Shown here: piece by piece, positions 18,748 to 27,182 of the stretch
Position numbering within the stretch: position 1 is the first letter of the stretch
Layout of the letters: each line of letters starts with the position of its first letter
Assembly: GCF_900111195.1 (NCBI RefSeq)
Contig: NZ_FOGL01000020.1
Location: forward strand, 11,468 to 75,467
DNA from: Gracilibacillus ureilyticus
Lineage (GTDB): Bacteria > Bacillota > Bacilli > Bacillales > Amphibacillaceae
DNA: 64,000 nt
Direction of reading: 5' to 3'
Program-made: the position numbers and the translations under genes
The notes under the pieces: model-generated
Seen by the model: only the letters and a program-made list of their open reading frames with translations
Database searches by the model: none
What the model was told of the DNA's origin: nothing

Positions 18748-19683
18748 TTACTCAGAAACTCTCTTTTTCAATTCGAATCCTAAATCAATTATACCTAAGA
18801 TTCGAGCCAAATAAAGCCCCATCACCGGAAAAAATATGACGATGATAATACTCATAACAGGGAGTGCCTTCGATTTATTCTTCACATAACTGTAATGAAA
18901 AATGAATGACAAACCTTGTAAAATCAATAAAATTCCCGCTAAATTTGATACATTCACTAATATCATCTGGCTAATCCCGTTTTCCGCACTAAAGAGAGAA
19001 AAGATCAATGTCAGAAAATAGATCCATAATATCAGTTTGGGCAGCTGGAACTCTCGAAATGGCGGAAAAGAGAGCTTTTCTTCATTTGTTTTATTCACCC
19101 ATTTGTAACAAAGCCATTGGGTGATTATCGCAAGCACCATCGATATGGCAACCATTACGACTGGAAGCAGCTGCAGGAATGCTAACATTTGCTCCCTGAT
19201 TAAATTCAGATCATCCGCAGATAATTGAGGTATTCCAATCATCTGAATAATTTGCTCTGTCATTTGAATGGAGTCATCCATTGCATTTGTAAATGAATCT
19301 TTAATGGAAATTCCCAATGCTGCCTCTATAAATACATATACACCAACTAAACCAAGTAAATAACCCATTGTCCCTTTAGACCAGGTTTCGTATGGATGCT
19401 GCTGTTTTTTCATGGAAAAACCTATCAATAGCCCGCTTAAGACGGCAATCATACTATTCGGTATCGATAAAACGGGAAAAACAATGATACTGAAAATAAT
19501 GATAACACCGATTGAGAGGGATAATAAATTCCGGTTATACTGTAACACTAACAGCACGACTGGTATCGGCAGCAGGAAGATCAAGATCATTTGCATTAAC
19601 GGAATCAGTCCACAAATTAATAATAACATGATATACATTATTATATAGAAGAAGTAGTTTTTATTTATCGAATTTTCTTTCAT
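18748..19683 (-). CDS. yybS: YybS family membrane protein (DUF2232)
   Basis: Integral membrane protein of unknown biochemical role, with about eight hydrophobic segments across 311 residues. DUF2232 proteins related to S-component-like folds are almost always encoded directly upstream of gdpP, as here (32-bp gap), which hints at a link with c-di-AMP or envelope homeostasis; this is inference. First gene of the yybS-gdpP-rplI unit. The upstream gap of about 150 bp is shared with a divergent HAD gene. Confidence 0.9.
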   Translation of the reverse strand: MKENSINKNYFFYIIMYIMLLLICGLIPLMQMILIFLLPIPVVLLVLQYNRNLLSLSIGVIIIFSIIVFPVLSIPNSMIAVLSGLLIGFSMKKQQHPYETWSKGTMGYLLGLVGVYVFIEAALGISIKDSFTNAMDDSIQMTEQIIQMIGIPQLSADDLNLIREQMLAFLQLLPVVMVAISMVLAIITQWLCYKWVNKTNEEKLSFPPFREFQLPKLILWIYFLTLIFSLFSAENGISQMILVNVSNLAGILLILQGLSFIFHYSYVKNKSKALPVMSIIIVIFFPVMGLYLARILGIIDLGFELKKRVSE

Positions 19684-19836
19684 TACCTGTCCCCCTAAAA
19701 TGAACCCATATATCTTAGCATTATAAACGAAGTATCCCTTTCATGCTATCAGAACCTCTTTATTTAATCCTATGCGAATTACCCATCTTTCTATTATAAT
19801 AAGAACGGTAGAGAAATGACAGGAGGAGGAATGAAT

Positions 19837-20613
19837 ATGGTAAAAACGATTATTTTTGACCTTGATGACACGTTGTTATGGGATAAAAGAAGTGTGAAAG
19901 AAGCCTTTGCAGCGACTTGCCAGCTGGCAGCAGATAAGTATGGGGTCGATCAGGAGGAACTGGAAGCTGCCGTAAGAGAGCAGGCCAGAGAATTATACCA
20001 AAGCTATGAAACATATGAATTTACCCAGATGATCGGAATCAATCCATTTGAAGGTCTTTGGGGAAATTTCCTTGATGATCATACATATTTTAAAAAGATG
20101 GCAGAGATTGTACCAACCTATCGAAAAGATGCCTGGACAAACGGTTTGAAGCAGGTTGGGATAGATGATGCTGAATATGGTGCTTATTTAGCTGAACAGT
20201 TTCCGGAAAACCGTAAAAAGAATCCTTTCGTTTATGAGGAAACATTTGACGTATTAAAAAAATTGCAGGGAAACTATCAGTTAATTATGTTAACAAATGG
20301 ATCTCCTGATCTGCAAAACACAAAATTAACGATCACACCTGAACTAAGACCTTATTTTGATTATATCATTATTTCCGGCGACTTTGGTAAAGGGAAACCT
20401 GATCCGAGCATTTTTGAACATGTTCTTGAAACAGCAAAAGCAGATAAAGATGATGCAATCATGGTTGGTGATAACTTAATGACAGATATATTAGGTGCTA
20501 ACAGGGCAGGAATTAAAAGCGTCTGGATCAATCGTGAGAATAAAACTCCTACAGATGTAAAGCCAACCTATGAAATCAAACATTTAGAAGAGTTATTTGA
20601 TATTATCCAATAA
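19837..20613 (+). CDS. HAD superfamily hydrolase (HAD-IA phosphatase)
   Basis: Cytoplasmic phosphatase of the haloacid dehalogenase type. All four motifs are present: [10 protein letters not shown] near residue 8; II, LTNGS near 120; [12 protein letters not shown] near 160; [14 protein letters not shown] near 180. A helical cap lies between I and II. It resembles YsaA/YneB-type enzymes of unclear substrate. I choose ATG at 19837 because AGGAGGAGG at 19821-19829 then has good spacing; ATGs at 19816 and 19831 are alternatives. 258 residues. It is transcribed towards oriC, against its neighbours. Confidence 0.88.
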   Translation: MVKTIIFDLDDTLLWDKRSVKEAFAATCQLAADKYGVDQEELEAAVREQARELYQSYETYEFTQMIGINPFEGLWGNFLDDHTYFKKMAEIVPTYRKDAWTNGLKQVGIDDAEYGAYLAEQFPENRKKNPFVYEETFDVLKKLQGNYQLIMLTNGSPDLQNTKLTITPELRPYFDYIIISGDFGKGKPDPSIFEHVLETAKADKDDAIMVGDNLMTDILGANRAGIKSVWINRENKTPTDVKPTYEIKHLEELFDIIQ

Positions 20614-20665
20614 AGAGAGCTCCATTTCATGCTGATGTTGTCAGTAAAGGGAGAGAAAATACTAA

Positions 20666-20702
20666 ACAGGAGTACAAAACAATGAGCATTTTGTACTCCT
20701 GT
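20666..20702 (+). terminator. Terminator after the HAD hydrolase
   Basis: A 14-bp perfect stem (ACAGGAGTACAAAA and complement, 9-nt loop) is followed by TTTTTTT on the plus strand. Confidence 0.9.
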
Positions 20703-20878
20703 TTTTTTGACTGCCTTAAAGTTATTTGGGATATTATGTTAAAGTATATATTAGAGGAAAAAGGCTAACTCAAATAACTGGATGGAACTGATCAACAGGA
20801 AATGTTCAAGTTCTAAAGCAAGTAAAATGAGGAGCAATTGGGAGATCCGCATTAAAATAAGTATCGGAGGTGGATGGC

Positions 20879-21151
20879 TTGCATGCACTATATTTGGAGG
20901 GTTGGCTGCCAATAATTTTAGTTTGTTTTTTTGTTGCCACATTCATTTGTTTATTAGCAAAGTTTATAAAACGAGTGGTTTTGTATATTGTCTCTGCAGC
21001 TCTCATTGTCATATTTTCCGGTCTCTTTCTATACAGTATTTTTGGAATTGGCCGGTGGGATGGAATGGCAATTGGTATCTATTCCGTATCTGCTCTTATT
21101 GGTACTGCCATCGGGACAGGTATTAGTCCGTTAATTAAGTACAATAATTGA
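20879..21151 (+). CDS. Small hydrophobic membrane protein, unrecognised
   Basis: About 90 residues with three strongly hydrophobic stretches (roughly GWLPIILVCFFVATFICLL, VVLYIVSAALIVIFSGLFLY and GMAIGIYSVSALIGTAIG), so probably three membrane helices. I take TTG at 20879, 8 nt after CGGAGG (20865-20870); GTG at 20870 is an alternative but lies inside that site. I do not recognise the family and can give no function. It resembles small YesK-type membrane proteins in size and layout only. It is the second of two plus-strand genes in this arm and has a strong terminator. Confidence 0.65.
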   Translation: MHALYLEGWLPIILVCFFVATFICLLAKFIKRVVLYIVSAALIVIFSGLFLYSIFGIGRWDGMAIGIYSVSALIGTAIGTGISPLIKYNN

Positions 21152-21174
21152 AGAGGAATTAGATATGATAATTC

Positions 21175-21200
21175 AAAACGCTCAGAAATCTGAGCGTTTT
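21175..21200. terminator. Bidirectional terminator between the small membrane protein and serA
   Basis: AAAACGCTCAGA and complement TCTGAGCGTTTT form a tight hairpin with A and T runs on each side, placed between converging genes. Confidence 0.85.
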
Positions 21201-21236
21201 GTGTGTTAATTATAATAATAAATAAGGTTAGTTAGA

Positions 21237-22823
21237 TTAAAGCTCCATTGCTGTTAATTTTTCTATTTCATCGATTTGTTTTAATGCCTCTATTTCAGCA
21301 TCTTCTAAATATTTATCAACAGACAGGATCATAATTGCTTCCCCGCCCACATCAGAACGGCCTACTTGCATTGCACCAATATTGATACCTTTTTCGGCAA
21401 ACATGCTTCCGACTTTTCCGATAACACCTGGACGGTCATTGTGCTTAATAACAACGAGGTTACCTTCCGGCACAACATCGACACTGTATGCATCAACCTG
21501 AACAATGCGAGGTCCTAAGCCATTTAGTAAAGTACCTGCAATAGAACGGGTAACATCTTTTGTTTTCACTTCTACTTTTAGTAAATTTGTAAATCCTTTA
21601 GGCGATGAAGATTTATTTTCATTTACCTGAATGCCTCGTTTTTCCGCTAAATAAGATGCATTCACATCATTGACATGGTCACCAAGGTGGCGTTTTAACA
21701 GCCCTTTAATCGTGTTACGTGTTAATGGTGCAACTTCCAGCTCTGTTAATTCTCCTGAATAAGAGATATTGATCTCTTCCACTACACCACTTGTGAAGTA
21801 AGTGAGAAATGTTCCAAGCTTTTCTGATAAATGGAAATATGGTTCAATTTTGTTCAGTACTTCTTTTGGTACAGAAGGTAAGTTAACCGGATTACGTGCT
21901 ACACCTTCTGTCAGGTAGCGGACAACATCATGACTTACATCTATTGCCACATTTTCCTGTGCCTCTACTGTACTCGCACCTAAGTGTGGTGTGGCAATTA
22001 CTTCAGGTAATTCCAACAGACGGTGGTCAGTTGCTGGTTCTTCTTCAAATACATCCAGTGCTGCGCCTGCAACCTTGCCTGATTTGATCGCCTCATACAA
22101 TGCATCTTCATCAATAATTCCGCCACGTGCACAGTTAATGATTCTTACGCCATCTTTCATTTTGGCAAAAGCATCCTTATTAATCATATGTTTCGTTTCC
22201 TTAATAAGAGGTGTATGTACTGTAATAAAATCAGCAACTGTAATAACGTCTTCTACTGAGCCAAAATCGATGCCTAATTTATCTGCTCTTTCTTTTGTTA
22301 AGAACGGATCATAGGCAATTACGTTCATGCGCTGTCCTTTTGCACGTGCTGCCACTTCCGCACCAATTCTTCCCATACCAATTACACCTAATGTTTTACC
22401 TTTCAACTCCACACCTACGTGTGTTTTACGATCCCACTTACCATTTTTCAATGCAGCATATGCCTGAGGAATCTTACGTGCTAAAGACATTAACATCGCA
22501 ACAGTATGTTCAGCTGCTGAATTAGTATTTCCATCAGGTGCATTCACTACAATGATTCCAAATTCTGTTGCTGCACTTAAATCAATATTATCTACCCCAA
22601 CACCAGCACGGCCAATGATTTTCAATTTCTTCGCCTGGCTGATAATATCTCTTGTTACTTTCGTCTGACTGCGGACAAGAAGTGCATCATAATCGCCGAT
22701 CTTCTCTGCCAGCTCATCTGGTGATAAATTTGTTTGTACATCCACTTCAATATCATTTGCTTCTCTTAATGGTTGGATTCCATCTTCACTTAATGGATCA
22801 CTTATTAATACTTTAAATGCCAT
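21237..22823 (-). CDS. serA: D-3-phosphoglycerate dehydrogenase (SerA)
   Basis: NAD-dependent first step of serine synthesis from 3-phosphoglycerate. Visible: catalytic and cofactor motifs GRAGVGVDNID, the Rossmann loop GVIGMGRIGAEVA, NCARGGIIDEDAL with the substrate Arg, and TPHLGAST with the catalytic His. An intervening allosteric domain and a C-terminal ACT domain (HNDRPGVIGKVGSMF) complete it. With ATG at 22823 and GGAGGG just upstream the protein has 528 residues, the standard long form; a 21-residue upstream extension lacks support. The leader of about 170 nt carries a Rex-like palindrome, and a PurBox-like pair lies upstream of the promoter. Confidence 0.96.
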   Translation of the reverse strand: MAFKVLISDPLSEDGIQPLREANDIEVDVQTNLSPDELAEKIGDYDALLVRSQTKVTRDIISQAKKLKIIGRAGVGVDNIDLSAATEFGIIVVNAPDGNTNSAAEHTVAMLMSLARKIPQAYAALKNGKWDRKTHVGVELKGKTLGVIGMGRIGAEVAARAKGQRMNVIAYDPFLTKERADKLGIDFGSVEDVITVADFITVHTPLIKETKHMINKDAFAKMKDGVRIINCARGGIIDEDALYEAIKSGKVAGAALDVFEEEPATDHRLLELPEVIATPHLGASTVEAQENVAIDVSHDVVRYLTEGVARNPVNLPSVPKEVLNKIEPYFHLSEKLGTFLTYFTSGVVEEINISYSGELTELEVAPLTRNTIKGLLKRHLGDHVNDVNASYLAEKRGIQVNENKSSSPKGFTNLLKVEVKTKDVTRSIAGTLLNGLGPRIVQVDAYSVDVVPEGNLVVIKHNDRPGVIGKVGSMFAEKGINIGAMQVGRSDVGGEAIMILSVDKYLEDAEIEALKQIDEIEKLTAMEL

Positions 22824-22862
22824 GATTGTCCCTCCAATATTTTTATCGCTGTATGATGATAC

Positions 22863-22876
22863 GTGAAATATTTCAC
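22863..22876. promoter_or_regulatory. Rex-like palindrome in the serA leader
   Basis: GTGAAATATTTCAC is a perfect 14-bp palindrome matching the core GTGAA-N4-TTCAC of the Rex (NADH-sensing repressor) site. The outer bases differ from TTG/CAA. It lies 40 bp before the start codon and about 125 bp after the predicted promoter. Confidence 0.5.
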
Positions 22877-22998
22877 TTTCTATCAACTGTCCATTTCATT
22901 CATTCTCTATTATAACATCATTATAATAGCAGGTGCGATGATAAATTGTTTGAATTAACAAAAAATTTAATCATATAATGTATCTTTTAGTTTTTTCT

Positions 22999-23026
22999 AT
23001 CATAGCAGAATGAGGGTTTTTGTCAA
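22999..23026 (-). promoter_or_regulatory. Candidate sigma-A promoter of serA
   Basis: On the minus strand TTGACA (23026-23021) and TATGAT (23004-22999) are 16 bp apart, with TGC before the -10 box (extended -10). Leader of about 170 nt. Confidence 0.7.
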
Positions 23027-23101
23027 GATTTTATTACCTATTATTCGGTTTTCAATTTAAAATATATGGTTTCCGTTTACATTATTAAAATTATTGAAAC
23101 C

Positions 23102-23134
23102 AAAACCGAACAATTAGATAAGGTAATGTTCGGT
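23102..23134. promoter_or_regulatory. PurBox-like inverted pair upstream of serA
   Basis: AAAACCGAACAAT (23102-23114) matches the PurBox consensus AWWWCCGAACWWT exactly. An inverted ATGTTCGGT (23126-23134) follows. The CGAAC-to-GTTCG span is 26 bp, shorter than the 34 bp at purA. The pair sits 75 bp upstream of the serA -35 box, in a 442-bp gap (22824-23265) that otherwise has no gene. Confidence 0.5.
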
Positions 23135-23223
23135 CAGCAAGTAAATAATCAATTGATCTGGATCAGAATAACAGGCAATAGCTGCCTTATGAATGGAAAC
23201 TATATCTCTAACAAAACAAAAAA

Positions 23224-23256
23224 AAGACACTACAGGAGAAATCCTATAGTGTCTCT
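23224..23256 (-). terminator. Terminator of the rpsF-ssb-rpsR operon
   Basis: GACACTA-AGGA and TCCT-TAGTGTC arms form a hairpin followed on the minus strand by TTTTTTTTG, 10 bp after the rpsR stop. Confidence 0.85.
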
Positions 23257-23265
23257 TTCGAAGTA

Positions 23266-23499
<234 letters not shown>

Positions 23500-23524
23500 T
23501 CATAACCTCCTTTGATGTTTGAAA

Positions 23525-24043
23525 TTAGAATGGTAAATCATCATCAGAAATATCGATCGGTTCTCCACTATCCTGGAATGGATTGTCACCACCGTTATTT
23601 CCCTGATTATTTGAATTATTTTGATTGTTGTTATTTTGATTATATTGATTAGGTTGATTCTGTCCCTGGTTTTGATTATAACCTTGGGATCCCTGGCCTC
23701 CAGATTGTCCTCCTTGTGAACCGCCTTTTGATTCAAGGAACTGTACAGAATCGGCAACAATTTCTGTTACAAAAACACGTTTTCCATCAGGATCATCATA
23801 GCTTCGTGTCTGAACACGACCATCCACACCAATTAATCCGCCTTTGCTCATAAAATTGGCTAGGTTTTCTGCTGGCCTTCTCCAAACAACACAGTTAATA
23901 AAGTCGGCTTCACGCTGTCCCTGCTGATTAGAGAAGGGGCGATTAACTGCGATGGTAAAGTTAGCCACAGCTACTCCACTTGGTGTATAACGTAAGTCTG
24001 GGTCTTTCGTTAACCTGCCGACAAGTACGACACGATTCAACAT
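23525..24043 (-). CDS. ssb: Single-stranded DNA-binding protein SsbA
   Basis: Coats single-stranded DNA at forks and repair sites and recruits partners through its tail. An OB fold covers residues 1-105 (start [15 protein letters not shown]). A long Gln/Asn/Gly-rich linker (about 108-150) follows, and the conserved acidic tip is DDDLPF. I use ATG at 24043 because AAGGAGTGG then has proper spacing; GTG at 24052 lies inside that site. 172 residues, typical of SsbA. Placed between rpsF and rpsR as in other Firmicutes. Confidence 0.97.
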   Translation of the reverse strand: MLNRVVLVGRLTKDPDLRYTPSGVAVANFTIAVNRPFSNQQGQREADFINCVVWRRPAENLANFMSKGGLIGVDGRVQTRSYDDPDGKRVFVTEIVADSVQFLESKGGSQGGQSGGQGSQGYNQNQGQNQPNQYNQNNNNQNNSNNQGNNGGDNPFQDSGEPIDISDDDLPF

Positions 24044-24058
24044 CAGAACCACTCCTTA

Positions 24059-24349
24059 TTATTGATCGTCTTCACGAACTGCCATGTAGCGAATGATATC
24101 ATCAGAGAACTTCGCTTGACGATTGAATTCGTTAATTGCTGCTTCATCACCTTTTAAGTTGATAACTACGTAGTAACCATCACGATGATCATTGATTTCA
24201 TAAGCAAGACGTTTCTTACCTACTTCTTCAACTTTCTCGATTTCCGCACCATTATCTGTAAGGATTCCATTAAAACGCTCAATTAAAGCAGTTTGAGCCT
24301 CCTCTTCGATATTCGGGCGGATGATGTACATGATTTCATATTTATTCAT
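24059..24349 (-). CDS. rpsF: 30S ribosomal protein S6
   Basis: Small-subunit protein that forms a heterodimer with S18. 96 residues with the ferredoxin-like fold; typical N-terminus [17 protein letters not shown] and [14 protein letters not shown]. First gene of rpsF-ssb-rpsR. Its leader carries a hairpin with the CCG element expected for S6:S18 autoregulation, and a near-consensus promoter precedes it. Confidence 0.97.
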   Translation of the reverse strand: MNKYEIMYIIRPNIEEEAQTALIERFNGILTDNGAEIEKVEEVGKKRLAYEINDHRDGYYVVINLKGDEAAINEFNRQAKFSDDIIRYMAVREDDQ

Positions 24350-24365
24350 CCGTTTTGCACCTCCT

Positions 24366-24401
24366 TTTGGTCTTAGCGGCTCTATTTATTAGCAATAGAG
24401 C
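24366..24401 (-). ncRNA. Probable S6:S18 autoregulatory leader RNA
   Basis: In the rpsF leader, GCTCTATT and AATAGAGC (24401-24394 and 24386-24379 on the minus strand) form a stem. It is followed at once by CCGCTAAGACC, just before the ribosome site AGGAGGTG. The S6:S18 leader motif of many bacteria has a hairpin next to a conserved CCG bound by the S6-S18 complex. Identified by eye only; a covariance model would decide. Confidence 0.5.
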
Positions 24402-24435
24402 AAGGAGTAATATATGTCATTACTCACAATAAGAT

Positions 24436-24464
24436 ATTATACCAAATACTGCATACCAATGCAA
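24436..24464 (-). promoter_or_regulatory. Sigma-A promoter of rpsF-ssb-rpsR
   Basis: On the minus strand TTGCAT (24464-24459) and TATAAT (24441-24436) are 17 bp apart; the leader is about 80 nt. Confidence 0.8.
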
Positions 24465-24502
24465 ATATAATTTAAAATAAATATGCCTGCAGGTGATCCA
24501 GA

Positions 24503-25603
24503 CTATACGTTAAAGCGGAAATGCATGACATCTCCATCTTTCACCAAATACTCTTTACCTTCCAATCTTACTTTTCCTTTTTCTTTTGCCACTTGCATTG
24601 ATCCAGCTTCTACTAAATCATCATAGGAAACTGTTTCTGCACGAATGAAACCTTTTTCAAAGTCACTGTGAATAATACCGGCAGCCTGTGGTGCTTTGAT
24701 TCCTTTTTTAAATGTCCATGCGCGAACTTCCTGCTCACCAGCCGTAAAGTACGTTGCAAGACCAAGTAATTGATAGGTTGCTTTTATTAACTGATCTAAG
24801 CCAGATTCAGGAATACCTAACTCTTGTAAAAACTCTTCCTTTTCCTCGCCATCAAGTTCAGCTATTTCTGATTCTACTTTTGCACTAACTACAATTACTT
24901 TTGCCTCGTCCTTCTCAGCGAAGTCTTTTACAACTTGTACATTCTCATTGCTGTCCGCATCTAGTAACTCATCTTCTCCTACGTTTGCTACATAAAGGAC
25001 AGATTTACTTGTTAACAGGTGAAGACCTTTCACAAGCTTCTGCTGTTCCTCATTAAATTCTACAGCTCTTGCAGGTTTTTCCTCTTCGAACGCATCTTTT
25101 AATTTTGATAATACGTCAAATTCCGCTAATGCCTCTTTATCTTTTTGCTTCGCCAGTTTTTCCACCCGTTGAAGTCTCTTAGACACCGTTTCTAAATCTG
25201 CTAAAATCAATTCAAGGTTAATTGTTTCAATATCAGAAATCGGGTCTACCTTCCCGCTGACGTGTGTAATATTTTCATCCTGGAAACAGCGGACAACATG
25301 ACATATTGCATCAACCTGACGAATATGGGAAAGAAACTGATTTCCTAATCCTTCGCCCTTACTCGCACCTTTTACAATCCCTGCAATATCGGTAAACTCA
25401 AATGCAGTTGGAATTGTTTTTTTCGGTTTTACTAATTCTGTTAACTTCTGTAATCTTGTATCAGGGACTTCTACAATCCCTACATTGGGATCAATTGTAC
25501 AGAATGGATAATTTGCTGATTCTGCTCCAGCTTGTGTTATTGCGTTAAACAAAGTTGATTTACCCACGTTAGGCAAACCAACGATTCCTGCTGTCAATGC
25601 CAT
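24503..25603 (-). CDS. ychF: Ribosome-binding ATPase YchF (Obg family)
   Basis: Translation-associated P-loop protein that hydrolyses ATP rather than GTP. Motifs: G1 GLPNVGKSTLFNA at 8-20, DIAGIVKGAS near 71, and an altered G4 region (VANVGEDEL near 206) in place of NKxD, which explains the ATP preference in this family. A coiled-coil insert lies at about 130-190, with a C-terminal TGS-like domain (about 280-366; PQAAGIIHSDFEKGFIRAE). Length 366, standard. Own promoter upstream. Confidence 0.96.
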   Translation of the reverse strand: MALTAGIVGLPNVGKSTLFNAITQAGAESANYPFCTIDPNVGIVEVPDTRLQKLTELVKPKKTIPTAFEFTDIAGIVKGASKGEGLGNQFLSHIRQVDAICHVVRCFQDENITHVSGKVDPISDIETINLELILADLETVSKRLQRVEKLAKQKDKEALAEFDVLSKLKDAFEEEKPARAVEFNEEQQKLVKGLHLLTSKSVLYVANVGEDELLDADSNENVQVVKDFAEKDEAKVIVVSAKVESEIAELDGEEKEEFLQELGIPESGLDQLIKATYQLLGLATYFTAGEQEVRAWTFKKGIKAPQAAGIIHSDFEKGFIRAETVSYDDLVEAGSMQVAKEKGKVRLEGKEYLVKDGDVMHFRFNV

Positions 25604-25656
25604 TAAACTTTCACTCCTTAAGGATTACCGTCCATATGAACGTTTCGGTCATACCA

Positions 25657-25685
25657 ATTATAGTTTTACTTGTAATGATTGACAA
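25657..25685 (-). promoter_or_regulatory. Sigma-A promoter of ychF
   Basis: On the minus strand TTGTCA (25685-25680) and TATAAT (25662-25657) are 17 bp apart, about 55 bp before the start codon. Confidence 0.75.
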
Positions 25686-25788
25686 GTTTAAAAAATAGCT
25701 GTTTTCTTATATAACTATCTGCAATCTCAGGGTTTTTCTGCAGTATTTAAACCCACTCTCCTCTACTTTGAAGGAGAAACTGCAAAAA

Positions 25789-25804
25789 TGTTCCACGTGA
25801 AACA
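25789..25804. promoter_or_regulatory. parS site (ParB/Spo0J binding), copy 1
   Basis: TGTTCCACGTGAAACA matches the Bacillus parS consensus TGTTNCACGTGAAACA in all positions. It lies between ychF and the DUF951 gene, 12 kb from oriC. ParB nucleates here and spreads, loading condensin and helping to separate origins. Confidence 0.95.
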
Positions 25805-25808
25805 TTTT

Positions 25809-26003
25809 TTATTCCGCACGTTGCAATACCTTTTTCATCTTCTGTTCAAATCTCCGCCGTGGCAGCATCACACTATGACCACAGCCTTCACATTTTATCC
25901 GGATATCCATCCCCATCCGGATAATTTTCCAACGGTTTTCCCCACATGGATGGGCTTTTTTCATCTCTACAATATCATTTAATTGAAACTCTTTCCGTTC
26001 CAT
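25809..26003 (-). CDS. DUF951 family protein
   Basis: Small cytoplasmic protein of 64 residues, function unknown. It has the typical DUF951 pattern: LNDIVEMKKAHPCGENRW, then RMGMDIRIKCEGCGHSVMLPRRRFE, and a basic tail. The cysteines CG and CEGCG may bind a metal ion, which is inference. Families of this type are encoded near ychF in many Bacillales. GAAGGTGAC ribosome site upstream. A parS site lies 4 bp beyond the stop codon. Confidence 0.85.
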   Translation of the reverse strand: MERKEFQLNDIVEMKKAHPCGENRWKIIRMGMDIRIKCEGCGHSVMLPRRRFEQKMKKVLQRAE

Positions 26004-26062
26004 TCAGTCACCTTCTTGCTATATTGATTCTAATTTCTATTATAATATAGAAAACTGGAAAA

Positions 26063-27091
26063 TCATAACGTATCTTTTGGAATTATTTTTTTGCTCAATG
26101 GAAAAAGTAATATTGCTGCTAATAAAACCAGGTTAACAATTCCGTATATCGGATAAATCCAGGCAATTAAAGTGGAGAAACCTATCTGGGTTAACGGAAG
26201 CAAAACAATTAAAGTAATTGTTGCTATTTTCCATAACTCCATTGTAATAAGTGTACGAAGTCTTGTTACAATTCCTAATAATCCGGACACTGCTGTTGTG
26301 AAAATTGCAGACCATAACAAGATCGACATCACTATATAAGTATAAGCAGGATAGTTTTTCAAAATAGCGAACAATGGAATTTCATATAAAATAATAATCT
26401 CTGAAATCTGGATCAAACTGTTATTGTAAATATACGAAATAATTCCTAAAATAAGGCCGCTTCCAATGCTTGCAATCCATATTTCACCTTTTGTTTTCAT
26501 CTTCTCCCCTACTGCCCCGAGTACTGCTAGTATCGATAAGATATTCAGTGCAGTAAATGTAAAAGCAGCATACCAGTTATGCTGATGATCCCAATCAATA
26601 ATATATGATAAATCTTCATCAATCGAGTACATTATTAACACAGATAACAGACCAATAATGAGCACAGGTAAAATCCATAAATTTAATGTGATCACACCCT
26701 GAATACCTCGAATGAATACAATGATCATAATACAAACAATAAAAATTATACCGATCCATGAAGGAATTAAGAATGCCTCAAACGTTGCTCCACTCCCTGC
26801 TATCATGACGACAGTGGTGGATACTAAATAAAAAAAGATGAGTACATCATAATATTTCGCTGTTTTTTTCCCTATTAATATTTCCAATACTGTTAAGTAA
26901 CTGGTGGTCTTGTACGAATAGCAAATATACATAATAATATAGACACCCGCTATAAACAGAAGCATAAACAGCAGAATAGCTAGTCCACTTTCATTTCCGA
27001 AAAATTGCCACAATTCTCTCCCGGATGCATAACCAGCACCAATCATTGTTCCGATAATTAAGAACATCCATTTAAAACCAGCTCTCCACAT
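26063..27091 (-). CDS. YkvI-like multi-pass membrane transporter
   Basis: Integral membrane protein with about ten hydrophobic segments over 342 residues. The N-terminal segment MIGAGYASGRELWQFFG has the unwound TM1 pattern of the LeuT/APC-type transporter fold, and the family is that of B. subtilis YkvI. A transported substrate is not known. It may form a unit with the DUF951 gene 59 bp downstream. Alternative: a branched-chain-amino-acid-type carrier; I cannot tell. Confidence 0.8.
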   Translation of the reverse strand: MWRAGFKWMFLIIGTMIGAGYASGRELWQFFGNESGLAILLFMLLFIAGVYIIMYICYSYKTTSYLTVLEILIGKKTAKYYDVLIFFYLVSTTVVMIAGSGATFEAFLIPSWIGIIFIVCIMIIVFIRGIQGVITLNLWILPVLIIGLLSVLIMYSIDEDLSYIIDWDHQHNWYAAFTFTALNILSILAVLGAVGEKMKTKGEIWIASIGSGLILGIISYIYNNSLIQISEIIILYEIPLFAILKNYPAYTYIVMSILLWSAIFTTAVSGLLGIVTRLRTLITMELWKIATITLIVLLPLTQIGFSTLIAWIYPIYGIVNLVLLAAILLFPLSKKIIPKDTL

Positions 27092-27182
27092 AGCTACTCC
27101 CCCATCAATCCAACATACTTAGTATAAAAGTATGCTTCAAGTGCTTTAGCTATGAGGAAATGTAAATGATTCTATCTAAAAG

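Noticed and set aside
22824-23020. Long serA leader considered as a T-box or riboswitch
   Set aside because: No T-box AGGGTGG-ACCGCG motif, no terminator/antiterminator pair and no known riboswitch core on the minus strand.
23500-23760. Out-of-frame minus-strand frame overlapping ssb
   Set aside because: Repetitive Ile/Lys/Thr product arising from the Gln/Asn-rich ssb linker read in another frame.
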